From Allantophomopsis cytisporea (taxonomy: Eukaryota; Ascomycota; Leotiomycetes; Phacidiales; Phacidiaceae): a stretch of 64,000 nucleotides of DNA. The notes below the pieces were generated by a model. It saw only the letters and a program-made list of their open reading frames with translations. It did no database searches and was not told the origin of the DNA. The DNA is taken from contig CP103035.1 in NCBI GenBank assembly GCA_024752435.1, positions 1,984,001-2,048,000 of the forward strand, given 5' to 3'. Below, one piece after another: positions 1 through 9,819 of this stretch (positions within the stretch are counted from its first letter, which is position 1; each line of letters starts with the position of its first letter). The position numbers and the translations under genes were made by a program.

Positions 1-177
1 CGTGCTATGGGTCTAGCTTGTGAATTCAGAATCAGTTCGTTGCGTGTGGTGCTGACAGGTGATAAGAAGATTAAAACCGTGAAGAGAGCGAAGTGAACGA
101 GCGAAATGTGAGGCATGGCGTGGTATGGTGAAGGCAGATAAAGTCATAGTGGAACTGCTGCCCACCTTTTCAATTTC

Positions 178-320
178 TGAGCGCCTGTCTTTTGAGCGCC
201 TGTCTTTTTTGAGCACCCTTCTCTCTTGAGCACCCTTCTCTGAATCCCTTCTCTTAATCATTTTTTTCTCTTGAATGTCTTCTCTTAACCACGTTCTTCT
301 CCTAAGCTCTTGTCTCTCTT
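178..320. repeat. Degenerate tandem repeat, about 17 bp unit
   Basis: Four adjacent imperfect units built on TTGAGCGCCTGTCTTTT and TTGAGCACCCTTCTCTC are visible at about 178-245. They are followed by looser TTCTCTTAA-type copies to about 320. Units differ mainly by C/T changes. No function is implied. Confidence 0.55.
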
Positions 321-387
321 CGTTAGTTTATCTTCAGTGTTCTACGCACACCCGCAAATGCTCTTTAATGCTTTTTAGTCTTCGGTT

Positions 388-930
388 TTACAAAATCTCT
401 GGAATTATATACTCTTGGTCGCTGAAAGATCTCGCGCAATATTTCTCAATAGTGATGTAAGCACGACGACATCCCCAAATGATGCCATTACGATAAAAAA
501 CACTGCCACACTTGATAAGGCTCTTTGAAGTGGTCAGTGAGATTCCTACCCAGTCTGCGAAAGATGAGAAGTGAGGGACTGCAAGAAGTGGACTTGCATT
601 GATCAATGCGAGAGTCCCAGCTTGCAGACCAGCCTCAGAAATGGTGCAAAACTTGAAGCTGACACGAAAGCTATTTGATGTAGTCTGGACGATTTTGAAG
701 CTGACACAAAGAACATTTAGTGTAATATAGACAACTTGTAAGACAAGACTGCCTCGACTCCATGGTCCTATAAGTGAGTGGCGATTGATGATGTACAGAT
801 ATACGAGATGCTTTGATATGAGCAAATTGATATATCTGACAGTTTGTGCGACACTAGGTCGTAAGTTGATGAGTATCACGATGATGAAAATGCCGCCGAC
901 GGCAATGGCATATTTTTGAGTTATTTCCAT
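388..930 (-). pseudogene. Truncated ferric-reductase-like membrane protein (N-terminal part only)
   Basis: Starting at the ATG at 930, the frame gives an N-terminal membrane segment (residues about 8-25), then the pattern HSLIGPWSRG, a second hydrophobic segment, and SEAGLQAGTLALINASPLL followed by a third segment. This is the characteristic start of fungal FRE-type ferric reductases, plasma-membrane flavocytochromes that reduce Fe(III) or Cu(II). The haem-binding histidine helices and the FAD and NADPH domains that should follow (about 400 residues) are absent: the frame stops at 388 and nothing similar lies between 1 and 388. A tandem duplication of about 41 bp at 650-735 doubles a short SF(K/R)-type segment. 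Most likely a remnant. Family call is from remembered motifs and moderately sure. Confidence 0.6.
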
Positions 931-999
931 GATTGAATATTGTACGAAAGAATTGAATGGTTCTAAGGATGATCGAGAAAGCTGAATTAATAGCAAAGT

Positions 1000-1671
1000 T
1001 TTTCAAACTGAGGAAAGAGCAGGAAGGCAATAAGATGGCTGTTCCAGTTCAACGATCTATGTAATAGATGAATTAGGCGGCAAGTCCATGATACGAGTGG
1101 TGAATACGCTGCGTACTGTTCGAAATGTGAGGGTGGAACAGAAAGAGCGATGTGATCTCGACCCTATAAAGTAGGTGAAGCAAAAGATGAAACAGAAGCC
1201 ACTGGCTAGGTCTTGTCTAAGTTTAAATAAATCGGTCGAGAGCAGTGGGTCTATATTCAAGGGATGATAGAGGAAGTGCATTGATGATGTTATTATTTGT
1301 ATGAAGCAGATCTCTAGGCCTCAGTATTTTGAGGATCTCGAAGACCCCTAGTGAAGCGCGACTGCTCATAGCGAGTCGAATAATATTTTGTTGAAAGCTA
1401 CATTAATGGGTCATATTTAATTGTCTTACCCTTAATTTTGTGCCTATTGTTAAGAAGTGGAGTGCCAATGTGATCGCCGGTCAAGTTAGCCTCTGCCCCA
1501 CAAAATATAGCCTGAGGTGTAAATGGGTCAGACTTGGCCAAGTCCTAATATGACTGCTATTCCCTCTAATATTCTCCATCGTTGCTATCCGTCAAAGAAC
1601 GGCTGTGATTTGCTCTTCAACTAATCTGTTAGGCTCTGGTATATCATTACACTCACATTGAAAGATTAAAT
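1000..1671. other. Intergenic, no gene seen
   Basis: AT-rich sequence with only short open frames (such as 74 codons on the minus strand at 1057-1281) that have no recognisable features. It contains the promoter of the gene starting at 1672. Confidence 0.5.
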
Positions 1672-3549
1672 ATGTTGGAGGAAATCACTGGCTTCGATCA
1701 CGCTCCTAAAGGTAGTGTATTACCTACTCTAAGCTTTGAGACGGTATGTCCCCAGTCTATCATCGATTACTTCGTCTGACTTTTCCAGAGGCCCTTTACG
1801 ATGTCATCTACTAGTTGAAGAAAGAACGTGTAACATTCGGTTCCTATCTGAGTCGTCACCCATCCTCACGTAAGGTTGCAATAACAACATTTCAAGATAT
1901 AATTGATTCGGTCTCGCTTATCCCAGACATAACTACGCCCGGTACTCGACAAGGTTCTCCGTTCAGTGCCACTGATCGGAGCCTATCGATATATCAAGAC
2001 CAAGAAATATATGACCGACTGAGTCCGAGGGTGGTCTTTGACTCGACGAATGAACTCTCTACGAACAATGCGAACGAAGGTACTGTATCGGATGACAATG
2101 ACGATGAACATGGTCAAGCGAAATCATCTTCACAAGAACCCTTGAGCAGAGAGGTGAAACCCTCAATGAATGAGCTTGATATCGCTGGCGAACTTGAGCT
2201 AGATCATGGCAACGCTCAGCACCCTTGTCCTGTAGAGCTTCTTCGTGATACTGAAGTAGAAGACCGATCACCACAGCCTTATGACACAAACATCCAAAGC
2301 CCTTTGATCACTTCGTCAACGAACACTCCTAAAAAGGCCCGACATGTAGCAAGAACATCGGGTCATTCATCTTCCCGTACCTTAAAGCGCAAGCGGAAAG
2401 CTGCTTTTCAGCAAGCTCGGGGCACAGCAATGAATGACGGCCATCTATGTTCTGACAAGATACCTTCCACGTTGATTGAGAAGTTCGATAGCATTGCAAG
2501 TATTGATGATGTAGTCTTCCTGTGGGAGCGACTTCGAATATTGAGGGATCCCACATCACATGTCACTCACACCAATACTGAGCTTATGCAGCCAACTATG
2601 CGGAATGCCGCCAAATATCAACGCGTACGAGCGTTATGGTCACTTATTGATATGAATTTAAAGCAGGAGAGACGGTCAAGAGTCTTGCAGAGAATGTGTC
2701 AAGCAGAACTCATCGATCAATATTTGTGCGACAGGGAAAGCTGGGAAAAGAAAAGGATAAGTGAACCTCGTGATAAAAGCCGAAAAGCAAACAGTGAATC
2801 TACGTCACACCCATTGGAACAATATGTTGACCTTTGCTTCCCTACAACAATTATAACGGGGAAAGACATACCCATAGAGGTAAGGGGGGCCCGCGAGAGA
2901 GCAAAGAAGAAGTTTAAGAATGTGGTACATACAAGCAAGCCTTGGGTAAAGTTGAATCGACGTTATGGCATAGGGATTATAGCCCTTACGCCCGAATCCC
3001 TACGGGATGAAGAGTGGGTCTACACGCATTTTGTCATTGCTTGTGTATACTGATCTCTGATTTAGTCTTCGAGTATTGAAGGAGGATCAACTCGATTCTC
3101 TCCTTGATATAATTGATGCTACCAAGCCGGATATGAAACTGCAAGTTGAAGATCTTACCCAGTTTCTTACATACTTGCTTGAGAACAATCAGCCGCCCCA
3201 AGGAATGTTGCATTTCGAGTTGTTGTCAAGTGATCAATTCGAGTCAATGCGATCTGAAGAGTGGTCGCTGAAAGAGTTACTGGGTTGGAGTAACCAGCAG
3301 ATGAGCGACCATACCCGCCCCGGTTCACCGGATCATGAATGTTCTTCAAGTGAGATGTTTGTATGTCGGGACAATCATGACATGGACATACTGGATTCAA
3401 GCTCGCCCAGCATAGAGCCATATTTATTCAGAGTCACCATCATGCGATCGACGACTTTGCAGAGATACACGACGTGGGCTCGGATTCTTGTGTTGAAGTC
3501 TCTCCCCCTTTCTCCCTGGCTTCGCTTTACTTCCAGAGAAGATATCTAA
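1672..3549 (+). CDS. Hypothetical protein, three exons, about 584 aa
   Basis: Gene model: exon 1 1672-1743 (ATG, MLEEITGFDHAP...), intron 1744-1814 (GTATGT...CTACTAG), exon 2 1815-3013, intron 3014-3065 (GTGGGT, branch TACTGAT, TTTAG), exon 3 3066-3549. Both joins keep the frame, and the in-frame TAG just before 1815 is used as the acceptor, which is why I do not start at 1815. The first half is Ser/Thr/Glu-rich with an acidic stretch (DDNDDEHG) and then a basic cluster (LKRKRK, about residue 215) that could be a nuclear localisation signal. The middle and the part after the second intron are helical and charged (LDSLLDIIDATKPD). No signal peptide or membrane segment. I recognise no domain; role unknown. 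The reading frame is intact, unlike most neighbours. Confidence 0.7.
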
Positions 3550-3753
3550 TTATTATTGGTAGGATCCAAGTGAATTCACATATCTACTCAACTGCATCTC
3601 AGAAACCTCTCCAAACGATCATTAAATTGTTAAGCTATATACCTCTGTCTATATTGCAACTCCGAGGGAATAAGGAACCAAATGATGTAGTCATAGTTAG
3701 AATTTTATATGAATATTGTCGAATAAGAAATAGTCACTATCTAATTTATCTGA

Positions 3754-4720
3754 TTACATTGAGTATCTAAATCCTCTGCTAACGGAAACCTGCGCCATCG
3801 GCACGAACCATCTTAACATTCTCTTCTCCCACGAACACTGCAAGAGTGAATGCTGAGAGAATTAGATTGGTACATCGAATAGAGCAGGTGTACTTACCTT
3901 CAATAGCTTGTCTACTGATGAGGTAGATGCTGCGTCAGCGAGGAATTCGACTGCTTCAGGACATGACTCCCAGAGCAATGGGTTCTCTAGACCTATGGAT
4001 CCGTTGTCGTTGGCGTACTTCCGCATGAGTTCCACCGCAATAAACCCAACAGCTTTGAGGTCCTTTGGGGAGGTTTTAGCGGTCGGATTAATCTTCTTTG
4101 CAGAATTCTTGGCCGGCTTCACCTGATCAGTAATGGTTCGCTGCGATTGTATCAAACCTACCAATCTTGATATCGCCCTCATGAGTAAGAAGAATGTTAG
4201 AGCAATTGGGAGAACAATGCTCCAATCCCTTAGAGGATAGATATGCAATCCCCTCGAGAATCTACCTCGGTCAGCTTATGTGTGGTAAGGTTTCTCTGAG
4301 TACTCACCTGTGCAAGAATAGCTGCCAACTCAAGCCTTGTTGGATATGGTGGAGAAACAACAATCTGAGCCAGCGAAATTGGCACATGCTCAAATACAAT
4401 GTGAAGGTCATTTTCAAAGCTGAAGCACTTTATGACTTCCAAGAAATTCTTGTGTCGAATATCATGTAACATCCTGAACTTCTCATCTGCGTGAGAATAT
4501 CAAAAGGACTTCACCATGACCAAATCGTATGGTGCATCTCGTCGAGAAGCGAGGGTCAAGAAACCATCGAGTTTGAGCTCAAAATGCTTTTGGAAGTATT
4601 TCCATGGGGATTCATGGTTTCGCATGTATGTGGTATTACTGGCCTTTGTATCAAACTTGCTATTATTGGAAGCTTTATGACTTGGTGTTGGTGTACTCTT
4701 ATTTTTCTTGCTGATATCCT
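3754..4720 (-). pseudogene. Kinase-like (pseudokinase) gene, disrupted
   Basis: On the minus strand an N-lobe is visible (YDLVMVKS with the beta-3 lysine, then HDIRHKNFLEVIKCFSFEN and HIVFEHVPISLAQI). After an intron at 4307-4262 (GTGAGT...GTAG) comes a C-lobe (ILEGIAYLSSKGLEHCSPNC, SNILLTHEGDIKI). A last intron at 3897-3838 leads to the C-terminus RWFVPMAQVSVSRGF and a stop at 3754. The catalytic HRD is replaced by HCS and no DFG is seen, so even an intact copy would be a pseudokinase. An in-frame TGA sits between MVKSF and YSHADEK, and the frame is also lost after GDIKI before resuming at DLKAVGFIAVELM. This type of degenerate kinase-like protein is common in Leotiomycetes; that statement is from memory. 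Confidence 0.65.
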
Positions 4721-5483
4721 GCCTCTAAGTAGGGAAAGATACAGTTGTGTCTGAAGTTCCAAAATTGTTGTTAAGTGAAATTAAGGAAGTTCAATTGCTC
4801 ATGCCTCTTCCTCTTATGCTGGGACTATGAGGTGCGGGACATTCCAGGGTTGCCGGGACTATGTCGTCATATACTCCGATAGCTACTGATCAACACCTAA
4901 GTACATCACATTACCCTGCGCCATCATAATCTTCATTCATCGAGTCGCGTGCTTTCTCTGAACTGAAGAGCAAACAGTTGAGCTCTTCCTGCTCGTATCA
5001 TAAATAGGGATGGCAACATACCGCACAGATAATTCCGAGTGATCACTGCGCGTGCGCCCAGTTGAACTCTCCTGCATACTACTTACGTCGTTATACTACT
5101 ACAGGCAGCTCCTACAGGTCTGCTCCACTGTTTAGCCTATCGCATCTCTAACTTTGAGGCAGCAGTTCGATAATAAGAACCCGCCTCTCACACAGGTAAT
5201 CTATTACAGTCTAGTGCAAGCCAAGCATCCTTCAATTGTTATTACTTCGATCGGGATCGTCAATGATCCACCACGATCACAAAGTCATCCGGATACCATC
5301 CTACTTCCCCCTCAGTTTCCATCAAGGCGAGCAGATTAACTGCTTAGTCAGTAAGGAATCACACTCTCTGACGTCCCTACTCAAATTCTTGCGCCATTCA
5401 AATTCTTGCCTCGATCTGGTCTTCAGCTGAGCGCGCTGTCGTCAAATTCTGTATTTCAGGGAAGGCCCGGAGATACTAGTATC
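4721..5483. other. Intergenic, no gene seen
   Basis: Between the kinase-like remnant and the ORF at 5484. Frames here are short and overlap one another. A stretch at about 5178-5215 (CTCTCACACAGG...AGTCTAGTG) resembles 37592-37625 near one copy of the dispersed repeat described below. Confidence 0.4.
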
Positions 5484-5954
5484 ATGTCAAACTCCGAAAT
5501 GAACAGCGACAAACTCGCACAACTTCAAGATATTCTCTTTTATCCAGATCCGAAACACAAAGAACATCTCAAGGTCACCGTCAAGAATCTTGAGCGTCAA
5601 CAGTTTGAGTACGGGATTGAAGATGATGAGGAATTTTTCAATTTGAAGGACAAAGAGAGTATAAAGGCTATCTACCAAGTGAACGCTTCGGGTCTTCCTA
5701 ACAATGACCTTCTGGATCTTAGCCAGCGAGTTCATCAATCAATTCAAGGCGAAAACAATATCGGTATAGATGAGAGCTTGTGGGTTAGAGCTTTGGTTGT
5801 GAGGTTCATGAACGAACAGCAATGCAAATTTCCTGCGGCATTTGGTGCTATCGCTCTCTGCAGACTCAACTACGACGAAGCAGTCATGCAATGGCCAATG
5901 GGCGTTCGTTCGGGAGATCTGGAGGCTATCGACGAGAGTCAAGGGAATTTGTGA
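5484..5954 (+). CDS. Small acidic hypothetical protein, 156 aa
   Basis: ATG at 5484 (MSNSEMNSDKLAQLQD). The open frame extends further upstream without a methionine, so this is the first usable ATG. The protein is soluble, rich in D/E and Q/N, with helical stretches (DLLDLSQRVHQSIQGEN, LWVRALVVRFMNEQ). No introns, signal peptide or membrane segment are visible. No family recognised. It could be a real small gene or an exon of a larger one; the absence of conserved motifs limits certainty. Confidence 0.5.
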   Translation: MSNSEMNSDKLAQLQDILFYPDPKHKEHLKVTVKNLERQQFEYGIEDDEEFFNLKDKESIKAIYQVNASGLPNNDLLDLSQRVHQSIQGENNIGIDESLWVRALVVRFMNEQQCKFPAAFGAIALCRLNYDEAVMQWPMGVRSGDLEAIDESQGNL

Positions 5955-7045
5955 GGCAGGCAGAGAAGTTGTCTAGTTGTCGTGTCGGAGATATGCTATT
6001 TTTTTTATTAATAGCTTAAATGAGCATTATCTATTGACCAATTCACAAGTCCGATTCGTCATTTAAAATCTGATGAGAGTTTTCTGTGTGTTGCTATGAT
6101 AAGATGGCGATCGGGCGTGTCTCTTCGTTGTTGCCATTCGAATTTGTCTTCCGCTTGCAGCTACCCTTCCTCCGCTTGGCTCCTACATCTCGCGGAAGTA
6201 AATGAATTGGTACTGGGTATGATCGATCCTGTTTGTGTTAATTCTCTTTATTTCTTATCTTTTTTCATTTTTTTCATTTTGTTTTAGATCTGCCAATAGA
6301 GGAGACTTACAACTTGGTCTTTTGAGGGCCACAATAGTAGGTTGGTCGAGTTGTATGTGACATAACGTCCACTCTTATGGTTTTGAACAATAAAAAATGT
6401 GTTTACATTGCAGAGCATTGCTAACTCGTGGACCTTTTTAATTACAGTCTCTTGTCTCCTGTACAGCTTTTGGCTCTTGAATTTAGAGTAGTTGGAAGGC
6501 ATTTTGACTGATGTGAGTTTCTCTTCGAAACGTGGTAGGAGTAGTGGGGAGGAAGGACGTGGGGGTTAGTTTCTGCGGGAGCGGGAAGTCGAACATTGGA
6601 TGAAAAACCTTGAATTCTTGAAACAATCTTTGGCTCAGTGCGTAATACTCTAGAGTGGCTGTCTATGAAGACACAGAGACAGAGAGCCCGAGGCAATGCA
6701 GATACATCTTTAGGGAGCACAATTTGACTAACACCGCCCGACTCTGGAGGTTTACTCGTAATGAAGGTTGCGTGGATGCAAAGAGATAGTAACAATTCAG
6801 AAAGAATGCTGGAAGGCTTGTAGAAACGAAAAGCGTGCAGTAACAGAGATTGTCTGGAGCACAGGTGCTCACAATTGTAACGAGCTTTCATTGCGGATAC
6901 CGGGATATCCAGGACAATTGGTTGCTTGTATGCAACGATATCTGCAAACTCCGGAGCGTTGGGGTGCCGTTATCCTCCAAGAGAAATATCTGACAAGCAG
7001 ACAGAGCCTCCGCTAGCTGTCTTCCATGTTACTCAGTCTCCTTCA
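5955..7045. other. Gene-poor stretch
   Basis: Several overlapping open frames on both strands (up to 149 codons at 6442-6891 minus) show no domain, start context or intron logic that I can support. Possibly decayed coding DNA belonging to the kinase-like fragment just to the right. Confidence 0.3.
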
Positions 7046-7258
7046 CTAGCGACAACCTCGAAAAACATACTCTGTAGCATCAAAGTCCTTCAAGCTCTCA
7101 ACACTCCCTATAAAGTTCTCTCCATTGTAAGGATTTCTAGGCACCACAGTCCCTTGAATAGAGCGAATGCAGTTATAGATACTCTGCTTATTTTGGAGTC
7201 TTTTGATATGATACCGCTCTACTCCTTTAGCGACCATGGTATACCCGTACGACGACAA
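7046..7258 (-). pseudogene. Fragment of a fungal kinase-like protein
   Basis: The translation contains YGYTMVAKGVERYHIKRLQN followed by IYNCIRSIQGTVVP. This fits the N-lobe pattern of a family of fungal atypical kinases (YGYT-V-KGT, then Y-L---QG--VPVFLG). The match ends at VVP, where related proteins continue into the rest of the kinase fold; no convincing C-lobe follows at 6400-7045. I therefore read it as a truncated remnant. An additional intron hiding the rest cannot be excluded. Confidence 0.35.
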
Positions 7259-7556
7259 CCTGACTTTGAAAAGCGCACCACGTGAACCTGCGAGATTCAG
7301 TTGTACGCAATCAGCGTCATCCCCACGATCCGTGGCGAGTTGGTTGCAAATAAGTCGTAGAAATCTTGTCTGCTTGATGTGCTTTATGGGATGATCTTCG
7401 ATGTTGGGACAATTCTCGTCCAGGCTCCACCCGTTGGCAAGACCAAGTAAACAACGGTGGGTGCAGTACGGTCGGTCTCTACTGCCGGTGCCACTGCTGC
7501 TGCTTTTCGCTTAGCAACGCTTCGGGTCTTTCGTCGTTGGTCTGGTGAAAGTGTGT

Positions 7557-8368
7557 TCAGCGGTCTCCGGTCCTCATCGCCGTGGTCATTACGATTTCCA
7601 TGCTGAGTGTCCTTTTGATCTTTGCCGCCTCCTTACTGGGAGTTTTAATTGGAGTTCGAGCACAGGCGTCTATGAACTTTGATTTGAAGTCACTCCCCTC
7701 TTCCCTTTTCTTCTCTGGAGTCGGAGAGATATCTTTGAGAACATCAACGTACTCCGCAGGCCAGGTCGGCAGCCTCTGTGCTTCCTCACGCCACGACTGA
7801 CTTGGCAGGTCGTTCTTCGTCGCTGACAGAACGAAAGACAACACCTGCGGCACAGGTACGCGCTCCGCTCAGCACTTCTTTCATAGTCCAGCTTTGGTAT
7901 CGAGAGGCCATAGTAGATAACCGAAGGCTTAGCTGGAACGTGTATGAATATATTAGCTTCACCAGGCAGACATAGCCCGATCGGATTCCCTTCTTGACCA
8001 TGACCGAGAAGAGCTGAACGATGACTGCGGTGACTGCGTGGAACTCCGCGTAATCGTACACGGTCATATACTAAGCCGAATCCAAAGAAACAAGTCGATA
8101 CATCGCTGATGACCACTAACACGGAGAAACAGGCCTTGAGTGCTGCCGTGTAGGCAGTTCTCAAGGAGGGGCGACCAACCATATATTTCCTTTGCCTAGG
8201 AGAGCGTGGGATATCATTAGATGAGCGTGTATATTCATTTGCAAGCCCTGGGGACTTAAGCAAGCATTTCAAGCGCAAACATCTGTCGAAGTGCAGAGAG
8301 AAACAACGGATCCGAAGGTAACCCAAGACTCCTAGAAAAATATATCTGCACTTGTCGAAGCTCTGCAC
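7557..8368 (-). pseudogene. Decayed member of an uncharacterised fungal family
   Basis: Three minus-strand frames share one apparent protein: SLRTAYTAALKACFSVL in one frame, VYDYAEFHAVTAVIVQLF in a second, GEANIFIHVPAKPSVIYYGL in the first again, then PQVLSFVLSATKNDLPSQSW and EEAQRLPTWPAEYVDVLKDI in a third. The order and spacing resemble a widespread fungal family with an uncharacterised conserved region (AYTAA-K-WL and STGEAFIF-HIP-like patterns), recognised from memory only. The repeated frame changes without usable introns suggest a pseudogene. The ORF at 8468-9445 may be its N-terminal exon. Confidence 0.4.
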
Positions 8369-8467
8369 GGAAATTCACCCTCAAAATCGTCTTACTGCGT
8401 GGTCTTGCATCTCTTTCTCTTCCGGTTCGGTGCGATAACGCCCAGTAGGCTCAGCCTCCACTTTTGC

Positions 8468-9445
8468 TTACTCGTTTGTAGGCGTCGGACTGAACTCATC
8501 GTGGTTATCAGGTATTCCATTGTTGAAAATCCCCCTAGAGAACGAAAATTGAGGTGTTGTGTGTTCAGAGAATTGCGAAGGCGAAAAGTCTGCTTGTGCT
8601 TCTGGCTGTTTTGTGATAGTTGTTACAGGGTTGCCTATCAGGTTTTCGATATCCATAATTTGATGAGTTCTGGATTTAGGTAAGATTGGCACGATGAATT
8701 TTGATCGCTCGCCGTTCGAAGGATCCCGAGTTTCTCTTACATGACGATGCTGATGGCCTTCCCTCATAGGTATGCCTATCACTGTTTGAAGAGGATGATC
8801 GATACCAGGAAAGGGACCAGTATGTATCGTAGGTCTTGGAATTTGCTTAGGGACAGAGGACTCGGGAATTAGCTCTTTCCGCGTGCGAGGGTTTGAGTAA
8901 GATCCCGTTTCCGACTTATCGGGAGGTGATTTGACTGATTCTAGGTCTACTAGCTGATGTTTTGCACGACTGCGTTTTTTCGCTAGTTGTTCGATGACTC
9001 CGCTCATTATAAGTTGCTGGTCCTCCAAAGGGCTTTCCAATGTCTGGTTGATCGCGCTGCTCTGACTACTGTATGCAACTAGGTGGTATATATCACCGTC
9101 TACGATGCTCTTGGAAGAACATCTTACCATCTTATCTTCATCTTTCCGCTCCTCCTCTTTCTGGTCCTCATCGTTCTGGTCTTCATAGTTTCTTTTCTTG
9201 TCGTTTCGTTTCTCATCGTTTCGTTTCTTGTTGTCTGATTTTTCATAGTATCTCAGAAATCCTACATTGTTAATAGAACCATAATCACGAGAAGGCCCAT
9301 AGGAAATACCGTCAGTCCACGGTTTAATTCTGCCGTGCATTGACTTTTTATAACGGTATACTCGAACAGATCCAAGTAGTATAATGTTCGGTAAGCTCTC
9401 AGTGCTTTCATTTTCAATTACTTTCCTCCGCTTCTTTATTATCAT
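8468..9445 (-). CDS. Highly charged hypothetical protein, 325 aa
   Basis: ATG at 9445. Residues about 72-105 form a low-complexity run of N/K/R/D/E (pattern KKRNDEKRNDKKRNYEDQND), matching a short-period tandem repeat in the DNA at about 9130-9240. The rest is polar and probably disordered, with a basic patch (AKKRSRAKH). The stop follows ...TPTNE, but AACGA is directly followed by GTAAGC, a possible splice donor. So this may be the 5' exon of a gene continuing into the decayed frames at 7557-8368. No function recognised. Confidence 0.4.
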   Translation of the reverse strand: MIIKKRRKVIENESTESLPNIILLGSVRVYRYKKSMHGRIKPWTDGISYGPSRDYGSINNVGFLRYYEKSDNKKRNDEKRNDKKRNYEDQNDEDQKEEERKDEDKMVRCSSKSIVDGDIYHLVAYSSQSSAINQTLESPLEDQQLIMSGVIEQLAKKRSRAKHQLVDLESVKSPPDKSETGSYSNPRTRKELIPESSVPKQIPRPTIHTGPFPGIDHPLQTVIGIPMREGHQHRHVRETRDPSNGERSKFIVPILPKSRTHQIMDIENLIGNPVTTITKQPEAQADFSPSQFSEHTTPQFSFSRGIFNNGIPDNHDEFSPTPTNE

Positions 9446-9819
9446 AAAAACATCATGATGTCTGCAACGCTAGGAAGAAAGACTCTCCTTGGAGCTCTAC
9501 AGTCTCCGCACAGTGTTTCCCTCAGGAGATCGTGGACCAGATTATACGGCCGGTGACCTGTGATAGCTCTCCATCAGGTGTTCGAAATGCACGGTGGCGA
9601 GCTCTTGTGGCTACCTGTCGCTCATTCCGCAAGGCTGTTTTGTCGACATACATATAGGCATTTCATGCCCACTATACAAGTCATCGCCTCATGATCCTCC
9701 CGAGTCACACTCTCGATGGATTGATCACCCAAAGCTGAGACTGTCCAAAGATAAGTTGTGAAGCTGAGCTTTCTAATAGTAAGAGACGCACGGCCATCAA
9801 TTCCCCAACCAAAAGCCCC
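9446..9819. other. Intergenic
   Basis: Nothing coding is supported here. It contains the downstream flank of the F-box gene and the upstream flank of the charged ORF. Confidence 0.4.

Noticed and set aside
178..320. CRISPR-like array
   Set aside because: Units are adjacent without spacers and the organism is eukaryotic; a simple tandem repeat.
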